This document shows, in pieces, positions 1 to 6,997 of a DNA stretch of 64,000 nucleotides. Location of the stretch: positions 1 through 64,000 of the forward strand of contig JBBRBX010000009.1 in the NCBI GenBank assembly GCA_038205395.1. The letters run 5' to 3'. Made by a program: the position numbers and the translations under genes. Position 1 is the stretch's first letter; each line of letters begins with the position of its first letter. The notes below the pieces were generated by a model that made no database searches, was not told the origin of the DNA, and worked only from the letters and a program-made list of their open reading frames with translations. The stretch is from Fredericiella sp038205395 (GTDB taxonomy: Bacteria; Chloroflexota; Anaerolineae; Caldilineales; Caldilineaceae).

Positions 1-44
1 CCCTTGCCGTTGACTTGCCGCCCTTCTTCTCGTACACTTCCCAT
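1..44 (-). CDS. Start of a gene running off the left edge (partial)
   Basis: A strong Shine-Dalgarno AGGAGGT (plus-strand 53-59, read on the minus strand) sits 8 nt upstream of an ATG at 44. That frame is open to the window edge (MGSVREEGRQVNGK...). A second possible start is the GTG at 37 in another frame (VYEKKGGKSTAR...). The GTG frame has third positions rich in G/C like the neighbours but sits 15 nt from the SD. Only 12-15 codons are visible, so no function can be given. The frame choice is uncertain, and the region overlaps a plus-strand promoter candidate. Confidence 0.35.
   Translation of the reverse strand, partial: MGSVREEGRQVNGK
10..38 (+). promoter_or_regulatory. Sigma-70-like promoter TTGACT-N17-TACACT
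   Basis: TTGACT at 10-15 and TACACT at 33-38 are separated by 17 bp. Transcription would start near 45 and serve the small membrane protein beginning at 93. Seen by eye only. It overlaps the possible minus-strand partial gene. Confidence 0.4.
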
Positions 45-92
45 CAGAGATGACCTCCTGTTCTTCGGTTCCACATAAACCTGTTCTACAGG

Positions 93-575
93 ATGTCATC
101 TCTTTTTCCAAACTCTTCCACCGAAAGCTGCAACACTACCCTTGCGGTGCTGGGCTTGCAGGCAATCTTTTTTGTAGGCGTTATTGTCTGGTCGCTGCTG
201 AGCAGCGACTGGGTGAGCGGCTGGCGCTGGGAGTGGCTGGACCTGAAGCTGGAGATCGCCGCCCTGGCCGCCGCGCACTATGTCATCATTTTTGTCCCGC
301 TGGCGCTGCTGGCGGGTGCGGCCATCGTGCTCGTCTGGCTGCGTCCACATGCCGGCTGGCTCTTTGCCATGGCCGTGCAGTGCGTCGTGCTTTTTCTGAG
401 CCTGGAGATCTACTTTATTGAGCGCGCCGACGACATTATTGACCTGCCTGTCCTTTATCTCATGATGTTTGGTGCTGTCCTGATTGTCATCTTTCTCAAC
501 TCGCCGGAAGGGCGTCTGCTGCTGGTGCGCAGCACCTCGCCGCGGGAGCAGGCGCATGGCGAAACAAGAACGTGA
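93..575 (+). CDS. Small integral membrane protein, unknown function
   Basis: A 160-aa protein with four predicted membrane segments at about residues 17-37, 56-82, 88-108 and 116-136. The N-terminus is short and polar, and the tail is hydrophilic (ends ...REQAHGETRT). I recognise no catalytic motif and no named family. The stop codon (573-575) is followed within about 30 bp by the start of the next gene, so the two are probably cotranscribed from the promoter at 10-38. ATG 93 is the first in-frame start; the AGG just before it is too close to be a good SD. Confidence 0.65.
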   Translation: MSSLFPNSSTESCNTTLAVLGLQAIFFVGVIVWSLLSSDWVSGWRWEWLDLKLEIAALAAAHYVIIFVPLALLAGAAIVLVWLRPHAGWLFAMAVQCVVLFLSLEIYFIERADDIIDLPVLYLMMFGAVLIVIFLNSPEGRLLLVRSTSPREQAHGETRT

Positions 576-582
576 GTGGGCC

Positions 583-609
583 GACACTGTGATGGGGCAG
601 ACACTGTGA
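583..609 (+). repeat. Direct duplication at a gene junction (GACACTGTGA x2)
   Basis: GACACTGTGA occurs at 583-592 and again at 600-609, a period of 17. The flanking TGGG-C bases are also largely repeated. The copies lie between the stop of the small membrane gene and the likely GTG start of the next gene at 606. Confidence 0.7.
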
Positions 610-2492
610 CTGAGGACGAACGCGTGGCGCTTTTGCGCGCGTATGAGCCAATCATCAAATTTACGCGCGGCGAGCAGTTTTTCCCCATGGATGCCGAAGT
701 ATATATCAACTGCTGCAGCCTGTGGATCAAACGCCCGCACGAAGAGCCGCGCCAGTTGATCCCCGCCGGGCAGTTGACGATCGCGCTGCTGGCCGAGCCA
801 TATCAGGATGAAGTAGGGGCTGTACGCTATCTCCAGTTCACTGAGCCGCTTAAGGCGACGGCCATGGCTGCCAAGGCGCTGCGCCGTGCAGGACATGACA
901 CGCCGCTCTTTGACGCCGGCACGGGCCGGCTGGCGCGCGTGGGCTATGCCTCACGCCTCATCGACGCCCTCTTTTCGGTTTCACTGCTGGCGCGCGGGCG
1001 TGTGCCGGGCGACCTGGCTACGGCCGCGGCCGAAGAATACAGCAGCCTGCTCAACGACGACGACCGCCACATCTATCATGGCCGCGTGGTGGAAGAGAAC
1101 GGCTGGATCGTGCTGCAGTACTGGTTTTTTTATCTCTACAACAACTGGCGTTCCGGCTTCAATGGGGCCAACGACCATGAGGCGGACTGGGAAATGATGT
1201 GCGTCTATCTGGCGCATGACAACCAGGATGTGCTGCGCCCGGAATGGGTGGCGTTTGCCTCACACGACTATTCCGGCGATGACCTGCGCCGCCGCTGGGA
1301 TGATCCCGAACTGCAGAAGGTGGGTGACCATCCTCTGCTGTTTGCAGGCGCCGGCTCACACAGCAGCTATTTCAGCGCCGGGGAATATCTGACTGAACTG
1401 GAGCTTAACTTTCTGACGCCGGTATCGCGTGTCCTCCGTTTTGTGCGCAGCCGCTGGCGATCGCTGACGGCGACGAGCGACCCCGACGAACTGCCTGGAG
1501 ATGAGGATGCCGGTTCGAATGTTATGGCCATCCCCTTTGTGGATTATGCGCGCGGCGATGGCTTTGCCGTCGGCCCCCGCCAGGTGGAGGAGTGGAGCCG
1601 GCCCTGTGTGATCGACGAGAGCACGGGTTGGGTACGCGCCTATCGTGGGCTGTGGGGGCTGTATACGCAGGATCCGTTTGCCGGCGAGGATGCGCCTGCC
1701 GGCCCCATGTACAACCGCGACGGCACTGTGCGCCGCGTCTGGTTCGACCCTTCCGGCTGGGCGGGACTGGAGAAGGTGCCGCCGCGCGCAAAGATGGCGG
1801 CCACAGTAGAGGCGCAGAAGGTGACGCTGCGCCGGCGACAGGCGGAGCTGCGCCGCCAGGTGGAGGAGAAACTGCCGCTGCTGCGCGGGCTGGATGTGCA
1901 GGCGGCCGCCATGCGCGACCAGCCTCACCTGCGGCGCACCTACAGCGAGGTGCGGGCGCAGATGGATAGTCTAGCGCAGGCCATCGCACAGGATCGCGAT
2001 GAGATTGTGGCGGGCGATGTGCTGTACGAGTCGTTGGAGCGTTACGCCGCCGGCCTCAGCAGCGGGCTGCTGGGTGACCCGCGCGCGCATATTCGCCGCC
2101 CGCACAAGCCCGCCCAGCGCACCGATCTGTGGGCAGGACGCGTAGCTGAACTGTGGGCGGCCGTGAGTGTGACGGTGCTGCTGCTGGCTTTTGTTGTGCT
2201 TTTTGTCGTCAAACCCAGCGTCCTGCCCTTTTGGATGGCCACCATCATTGCGCTGTTCGCTTTTATTGAGGCGGGGCTGCGTGGGGCCTTTACGCGCACC
2301 GTCGGCAGCTTTGCGGTCGGGCTGGCTGCTGTCGCCGGTCTGGTGCTGCTGTATGAATTTTTCTGGTGGGTAATTGGGGTGCTGGTGCTGGCGCTGGCCG
2401 TCTACATCTTGGTCGACAATCTGCGCGAACTGACGCGCCCGCAGCGTGCGGCGCCGGTGCGGCGGCGGCGCATCAACCCTCCATCCTCGTAA
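606..2492 (+). CDS. Vps62-like (DUF946-type) domain protein with coiled coil and C-terminal membrane helices
   Basis: About 628 aa. The region near residues 150-260 has the pattern of Vps62-related proteins: an aromatic YWFFYLYNNW stretch, a HEADWE motif, then GDHPLLFAGAGSHSSYF. Residues about 395-470 are rich in charged and Gln residues and look like a coiled coil. Residues about 515-605 hold four hydrophobic helices, so the large N-terminal part probably lies on one face of the membrane. No signal peptide is seen. I prefer GTG 606 because GGGG lies 8 nt upstream; the frame is open back to GTG 576. The last 20 bp overlap the convergent RAM-domain gene. Function is unknown; the family assignment rests on motif resemblance only. 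Confidence 0.6.
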   Translation: MTEDERVALLRAYEPIIKFTRGEQFFPMDAEVYINCCSLWIKRPHEEPRQLIPAGQLTIALLAEPYQDEVGAVRYLQFTEPLKATAMAAKALRRAGHDTPLFDAGTGRLARVGYASRLIDALFSVSLLARGRVPGDLATAAAEEYSSLLNDDDRHIYHGRVVEENGWIVLQYWFFYLYNNWRSGFNGANDHEADWEMMCVYLAHDNQDVLRPEWVAFASHDYSGDDLRRRWDDPELQKVGDHPLLFAGAGSHSSYFSAGEYLTELELNFLTPVSRVLRFVRSRWRSLTATSDPDELPGDEDAGSNVMAIPFVDYARGDGFAVGPRQVEEWSRPCVIDESTGWVRAYRGLWGLYTQDPFAGEDAPAGPMYNRDGTVRRVWFDPSGWAGLEKVPPRAKMAATVEAQKVTLRRRQAELRRQVEEKLPLLRGLDVQAAAMRDQPHLRRTYSEVRAQMDSLAQAIAQDRDEIVAGDVLYESLERYAAGLSSGLLGDPRAHIRRPHKPAQRTDLWAGRVAELWAAVSVTVLLLAFVVLFVVKPSVLPFWMATIIALFAFIEAGLRGAFTRTVGSFAVGLAAVAGLVLLYEFFWWVIGVLVLALAVYILVDNLRELTRPQRAAPVRRRRINPPSS

Positions 2493-3159
2493 AGAACATC
2501 TCGCACAATTCGACGATGTCGTCGGGGCTGGCCAGCCAGCGCCAATCCATCACCGTCAGCACTTCGGTGTCCACCACGCCCGGCGTGGTGCGGATCCAGC
2601 TCATGACATAGCCGGTGATGGCGGAAATGTTTTTGCCGACGACCAGCATCATGAGGTCGGCGCTGTCGCTGTGGTAGCAGTTGAGCAGCCAGACGCGCCG
2701 CACTTGGGGATGGGCCGGCAGGTCGAGCAGTCCCTGGAAGCAGCGGCGATCCATGCCGGGCCGCACGTCGATCATCACGTTGGCCGCCACCATGTTGTTG
2801 GTGGTGATCTCCATTTCCAGATCGATCAGGCAGTCGATGTCGGCGCGCCCGCCAAAGCTGAGCACGGTGCTGGTCTCCCGCACCCCTTCCACGCAGCGCA
2901 CGACATCCAGCATAAAGTTGTTGAAGGCGACCAGATCGTGCACCAGGCAGGTGAAGCGAAAGTCGGCGCGCTGCCGCAGCCAGTTGATCCAGAGCGGGCG
3001 CACGCCGTCGCCGCGATACTGGCGCAGGTTGTAGAGCAACTGCTCGCGCGCCACCTCATCCTTGCCGCTGACGATGTCGGCATCAATGATGGCCAGTGCG
3101 TGCTGGTTGCGCGGCGTTTTGGCTTCTTCGTTGGGTGGGAACGGCTGTTCAGTGCTCAT
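2473..3159 (-). CDS. Tandem Lrp/AsnC-type ligand-binding (RAM-like) domain protein without HTH
   Basis: 228 aa from ATG 3159; the frame is open further upstream, but that stretch has no good start or codon pattern. Two alpha-beta sandwich repeats of the Lrp/AsnC effector-domain type can be read. One is at about residues 60-105 (FTCLVHDLVAFNNFMLDVV, gV.ET). The other is at about 125-215 (VMIDVRPGMDRRCFQGL, VRRVWLLNCYHSDSADLMML, TTPGVVDTEVLTV). No helix-turn-helix is visible, so it is probably an amino-acid or small-ligand sensing protein rather than a DNA binder. It converges on, and overlaps by 20 bp, the Vps62-like gene. Family call moderate; ligand unknown. Confidence 0.6.
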   Translation of the reverse strand: MSTEQPFPPNEEAKTPRNQHALAIIDADIVSGKDEVAREQLLYNLRQYRGDGVRPLWINWLRQRADFRFTCLVHDLVAFNNFMLDVVRCVEGVRETSTVLSFGGRADIDCLIDLEMEITTNNMVAANVMIDVRPGMDRRCFQGLLDLPAHPQVRRVWLLNCYHSDSADLMMLVVGKNISAITGYVMSWIRTTPGVVDTEVLTVMDWRWLASPDDIVELCEMFFTRMEG

Positions 3160-3255
3160 GCCGTGCAGTGTACTCACAAAGCGGACGGCAAGCAAATAGG
3201 CTAGGCAGGAAAGGGCGGGCCAACTCAGGGATTCATCGCACTGCCCCTCTCCCTC

Positions 3256-3285
3256 TTGGCGTTGGCCGCCGGCATGACATAGAAT
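3256..3285 (+). promoter_or_regulatory. Sigma-70-like promoter TTGGCG-N18-TAGAAT
   Basis: TTGGCG at 3256-3261 and TAGAAT at 3280-3285. Predicted start near 3292 leaves a leader of about 27 nt, containing AGAGGA ahead of the ATG at 3319. Confidence 0.45.
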
Positions 3286-3318
3286 GGACGGATATTTTAT
3301 GAGAGGAACGATTGATCT

Positions 3319-3837
3319 ATGCCGTCCACCCCACCTATTGCCGCCGGCACCGCGGCCCCACCTTTTGCACTGCATGCGCTTGGCTCGGGCCGCACAGTCG
3401 CCTCGACGACGATGACGGCGCCTCTGCTGTTGGTGTTTCATGACCAGAATACGGTCGCACAGGTGCAGGCAATGCAGGAAACACTGCGCAGCCACTATAC
3501 TGACGCCACTCGCCTGCAGATCGCCAGCGTCGTCAACATGAAGTCGGTGCCGGCCTTTTTGCGCAGCACAGCCGAGTCGGTGATGAAAAGCATCTATAGC
3601 AAAGCCGCTGCCGCCATGCCGCCCGGTATGGACGCCGGCGATTATGTGATCATCCTGCTCGATTGGGACGGCAGCGTCTCGCGCGCCTATGGCGCCCACA
3701 AGATCAGCCAGCAGCCACGCCTGGTCCTACTCGACCAGCAGGCAATCGTGCACGGCGTGCACCAGGATGTGGAAATCCGCCAACCGGCCTTGGCGATGGT
3801 CGAAAGACTGCTGGGGCCGCCGCCTATGGGGGCCTAG
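3319..3837 (+). CDS. Peroxiredoxin/thioredoxin-fold protein lacking all cysteines
   Basis: 172 aa. The layout is that of AhpC/TSA-type redoxins: an N-terminal G-x-x-APPFALHALGSGRTV strand pair, APLLLVFHDQNT where the peroxidatic Cys would normally follow the beta strand, IASVVNMKSVPAFL, then a late Trp/Asp strand (YVIILLDWDGSV) and a final helix. There is no cysteine anywhere in the translation, so thiol chemistry is not possible; it may be a structural or binding relative. It has its own promoter upstream and is followed after about 60 bp by the GT39-type gene. Confidence 0.6.
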   Translation: MPSTPPIAAGTAAPPFALHALGSGRTVASTTMTAPLLLVFHDQNTVAQVQAMQETLRSHYTDATRLQIASVVNMKSVPAFLRSTAESVMKSIYSKAAAAMPPGMDAGDYVIILLDWDGSVSRAYGAHKISQQPRLVLLDQQAIVHGVHQDVEIRQPALAMVERLLGPPPMGA

Positions 3838-3878
3838 GTGAGCGGCAGCGACAGGATGGCTGTGCGGGCTGTGACGCA

Positions 3879-3904
3879 ACCACTATGACCGGACCACTAT
3901 GACC
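3879..3904 (+). repeat. Tandem duplication (ACCACTATGACC, period 14) over a start codon
   Basis: ACCACTATGACC at 3879-3890 is repeated at 3893-3904 after GG. The second copy contains the ATG start (3899) of the glycosyltransferase gene. The ATG of the first copy (3885) is out of frame because 14 is not a multiple of 3. Confidence 0.8.
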
Positions 3905-6280
3905 CGACGCGAATGGTTGGTGCTGCTCGCCATCACCCTGCTGGCGGGCGCGCTGCGCTTCTATCAACTAGGCGTTGTGCCGCCGGGGCCGCAGTTTGAT
4001 GAGGCGTTCAACGCCCTTGACGCGCAGTTGGTGCTGGCGGGCAACCGCCCGCTCTTTCTACCCGCCAATGGCGGGCGCGAAGTCGTCTACACTTATCTGC
4101 AGGCCGCCGCCGGTGCATTGTGGGGGCTTAATCTCTACACGCTGCGCCTGATTTCCGCTCTGGCGGGGACATTGACGATTCCCGCTCTCTACCTGCTGGT
4201 GCGCGGCCTTTTCCGGCGCGGCGGGCGCACGCTGGCCACGCTGACGGCGCTGGCGCTGGCAGTCTCCTACTGGCATATTCACTTCAGCCACTATGGAATC
4301 CGCGTGATCCTGATGCCGCTGCTGCTCTGTGGCGTCTTTGGGCTGTTCTGGCTGGGGATGCACGGCAGCCGTTCGCGCACGCGCCTGGTGGCCGTGCTGG
4401 CGGCCGGCGTACTGGCCGGGCTGAGCGTGTGGGCCAACCCCACCGGCCGCTTCACCCCTTTTGTTGTAGGGGCGTATGTGCTGTGGCTGCTCTGGCGCTA
4501 TCCGGCGCGGCGGCGGCGGCGGCTCGACAGCCCGCTCGGCGGGCTGCTGCTCTTCGGCGCCGCCTCCCTGGTCGTCTTTCTGCCTCTGGGGCTGGAGTTC
4601 TGGAACCATCCGGAGTTCTTCACCGGCCATGCCGCCGAGGTCTCCATTTTTGCCGAGCGCGTAAGCGGGGATTCTCCCTGGTCGAAGCTGCTCGAGAATA
4701 TTCTGCATGTGCTGGGCATGTTCAGCTTTAACGGCGACCTGGAATGGACGCACGGCATCGCTGACCGCCCTATTTTTGACTGGTTTATGGCTGTACCCTT
4801 CTATATCGGCGTGGTGCTGTGGGCGCTCCGTCTGCTGGGCAAAGGACGCCCACAACCTGACCCCGACCGAGATGCTTTGGCGCTGCTGGCGATCTGGGCG
4901 GCTGTCATGCTGGCGCCTTCGGTGTTGAGTGACGCGGCTCCCAACTACTCGCGCACTCTGCCTGCCATCCCCCCCGTGATGCTGACGGCTGGGTTGGGGT
5001 TGAGCTGGATTGTAACGCGGCCTGTGCTGCGTCCCTACTGGGGGCCGGCTCTGGCTGGCGGGCTGCTGGCCGCCGGCATGACCGTCACTGCCTATGACTA
5101 TTTTGTGCGCTTCCCTACCTTCCCCGAAGTCTACTATCTCTACGATGCGGATAAGGCCGATGCGGTGGCGTGGATGGAAGCGCAGGCGGATGCGGGCAGC
5201 GCCGTCTATCTGTCGCCGCTGTGGTCTACCCATGCCACCGTCGCCTTTCTGCGCAGCGGCCGCATTGAGTCGCTGGACGCCACCGACGCGCTCGTGCTGC
5301 CGCCGCCCGGTATGGGCGCTGTTTATGCCTGGCCGGCGGAACAAGAGGGGATGGCGGCCGGCATCGCCCGCCGTTTTGATGTGCCCGTCACGATTATCGA
5401 CGACAAGTATGGCCGCCCGCTGTTGGCGACCGTCAGCATCAGCCCGGCGCAGGCAGCGCAGTGGCCCAACGACCTGGCTCCCGAACAGACGGTGGAGGCG
5501 CGCTTTGAAGATGCGCCCACGCTGTTGGGGGTCAACGTGCGGCCTGGCGGGCGCGACCTGCTGCTCTTCTGGCGCGCCGAAGCCAAGGTCTGGCGCGACC
5601 TGACCTCCTTTGTGCATCTGACCGGTGAGCAGGGCGAACTGCTCGGTCAGGCGGATAAGACGCCGGGCGACGGCACCTACCACACGCAGTATTGGAGTGC
5701 GGGCGACCGCGTAATTCAGTGGTACACGCCGGAACTGCTCGACGCCTGCGCCGGCGGTGAGTTGGTGCAGGTCGAGGCCGGCTGGTATGAGTACGCCGCC
5801 GATAACGCGCGCCGCCCGCGCCTCGATGCCGCCGGCGACAGCGCGGTGGCCGGTGAATACCGCCTGCCGTTTATTTCCGTGCCGCGCGACCAACTGCAGC
5901 CGGCGGAAGTGCGCAGCATTCCCCTAGCGCTGGACGGGCTGACGTTGGAGGGCTACACGCTGACAGGCGCCGTCCAGCCGGGCCAGGCCGTGACGCTTGA
6001 TCTGGTGCTGGACGGCGGTGAGCAGCATGCTGAGACTGAACTTGCCCTCAGCCTGCGCCCGGCCACAGGAGAAGGGGCGCAGCCGGAGGCCGCGCCTGTT
6101 CCCTTGTGGATGGGAGAACTTGCCCCACGCGTGCGCTGGGCGGCAAATGAAGTGCTCTGCCGCCGTCTGCGCGCCGAACTGCCTGCGCAACTAGCGCCGG
6201 GACACTATCTGCTGTACTTGACGACAAGTGATTATGATCAGCCGTTTGCTGAAATAAATATAGCGGCGTCCGCTCCCTGA
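3899..6280 (+). CDS. GT39/ArnT-type membrane glycosyltransferase
   Basis: 793 aa. About the first 400 residues form a polytopic membrane domain. An early acidic loop, GPQFDEAFNALDAQ, sits after TM1 where GT-C enzymes carry the catalytic DE motif. This fits lipid-phosphate-sugar-dependent mannosyl/arabinosyl transferases (PMT/ArnT/GT39 group), which act on the outer face of the cytoplasmic membrane. The C-terminal half from about residue 405 is soluble, lacks TM helices and would be extracytoplasmic. Sugar donor and acceptor cannot be told. It starts at ATG 3899 inside a short tandem repeat, and the next gene follows after about 30 bp. Family confident, substrate unknown. Confidence 0.75.
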   Translation: MTRREWLVLLAITLLAGALRFYQLGVVPPGPQFDEAFNALDAQLVLAGNRPLFLPANGGREVVYTYLQAAAGALWGLNLYTLRLISALAGTLTIPALYLLVRGLFRRGGRTLATLTALALAVSYWHIHFSHYGIRVILMPLLLCGVFGLFWLGMHGSRSRTRLVAVLAAGVLAGLSVWANPTGRFTPFVVGAYVLWLLWRYPARRRRRLDSPLGGLLLFGAASLVVFLPLGLEFWNHPEFFTGHAAEVSIFAERVSGDSPWSKLLENILHVLGMFSFNGDLEWTHGIADRPIFDWFMAVPFYIGVVLWALRLLGKGRPQPDPDRDALALLAIWAAVMLAPSVLSDAAPNYSRTLPAIPPVMLTAGLGLSWIVTRPVLRPYWGPALAGGLLAAGMTVTAYDYFVRFPTFPEVYYLYDADKADAVAWMEAQADAGSAVYLSPLWSTHATVAFLRSGRIESLDATDALVLPPPGMGAVYAWPAEQEGMAAGIARRFDVPVTIIDDKYGRPLLATVSISPAQAAQWPNDLAPEQTVEARFEDAPTLLGVNVRPGGRDLLLFWRAEAKVWRDLTSFVHLTGEQGELLGQADKTPGDGTYHTQYWSAGDRVIQWYTPELLDACAGGELVQVEAGWYEYAADNARRPRLDAAGDSAVAGEYRLPFISVPRDQLQPAEVRSIPLALDGLTLEGYTLTGAVQPGQAVTLDLVLDGGEQHAETELALSLRPATGEGAQPEAAPVPLWMGELAPRVRWAANEVLCRRLRAELPAQLAPGHYLLYLTTSDYDQPFAEINIAASAP

Positions 6281-6295
6281 GCGCCGCCCATATGG

Positions 6296-6301
6296 TATAC
6301 T
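6296..6301 (+). promoter_or_regulatory. TATACT -10 element for a near-leaderless transcript
   Basis: TATACT at 6296-6301 would place transcription start at about 6308, two nt before the ATG at 6310. No convincing -35 is seen. Confidence 0.35.
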
Positions 6302-6309
6302 ATGCACCT

Positions 6310-6939
6310 ATGAAAGCATTCCGTGTCATGGGCCGGACGTTTAAGGCCACCTATGAAGAGTTGTTTCTGATCGTGGGGATCAGCGTGGCGTGGTGGGTGG
6401 GGACCCTGCTGGTTGTGACTGCGCCGATGACCACCGCCGGTGTGCAAAATGTCACCAATCGCATCGCCAATTATAAGCGATCCGATTTTGATTTCTTCTG
6501 GAGCGGCGCCCGCAGCCGGATCGCCAGGGGTGTACTCTTATTTCTGCTGCTGATTGCAGGGCCGCCGCTGCTGGTCTTTAGCATCATCTTCTATTTTAAC
6601 TATCAAGGATGGCTGGTGATCCTCGGCGTCGTCATGGCCTGGGTGCTGCTGCTGTTCTTGATGGGTGGCCAATATTTTTTTCCACTCTTCTGGCAGCAAA
6701 CTGAGCCGGATCTCAAGCTGGTAATCCGCAACGGGCTGCTGCTCTCTGTGCGCCATCCATTCTACTCGTTCTTGATGCTGCTGTTTCAACTGCTGTTGAT
6801 CGCCTTGAGCTTTACCCTGGTGGTGCCGGTTGTGCTGCTGATGCCAGGTATGATTGCGCTCAGCCAGAACCTGGCCCTGGTTGGCCTGCTGCAAGAGATG
6901 GATATGGCTCCCCAGCCACCGGAAATGTCCGGAACCTAA
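6310..6939 (+). CDS. YesL/DUF624-like integral membrane protein
   Basis: 209 aa from ATG 6310 (MKAFRVMGRTFKATYEE...). An in-frame ATG at 6292 is less likely because a TATACT -10 box lies between the two. The opening WWVGTLLVVTAPMTTAGVQNV and the segment DFDFFWSGAR resemble YesL-type (DUF624) proteins. Five or so hydrophobic segments follow at about residues 16-38, 74-100, 104-125, 150-180 and 185-200. No enzymatic motif is visible. It lies between a GT39-type gene and nnr. Role unknown; the family call is tentative. Confidence 0.55.
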   Translation: MKAFRVMGRTFKATYEELFLIVGISVAWWVGTLLVVTAPMTTAGVQNVTNRIANYKRSDFDFFWSGARSRIARGVLLFLLLIAGPPLLVFSIIFYFNYQGWLVILGVVMAWVLLLFLMGGQYFFPLFWQQTEPDLKLVIRNGLLLSVRHPFYSFLMLLFQLLLIALSFTLVVPVVLLMPGMIALSQNLALVGLLQEMDMAPQPPEMSGT

Positions 6940-6997
6940 AAAACCGGCGCCTGAAAAAAAAACGCACGCTTACCCAATGGGTGGTTTGCCGCAAAAG

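Noticed and set aside
96..896. Minus-strand open frame of 266 codons
   Set aside because: Antisense to the small membrane gene and the Vps62-like gene; no SD and atypical composition.
4058..5893. Minus-strand open frame of 611 codons
   Set aside because: Antisense shadow of the GT39-type gene; composition is Gln/Arg/His-rich junk with no motif, a usual effect of high GC at third positions.
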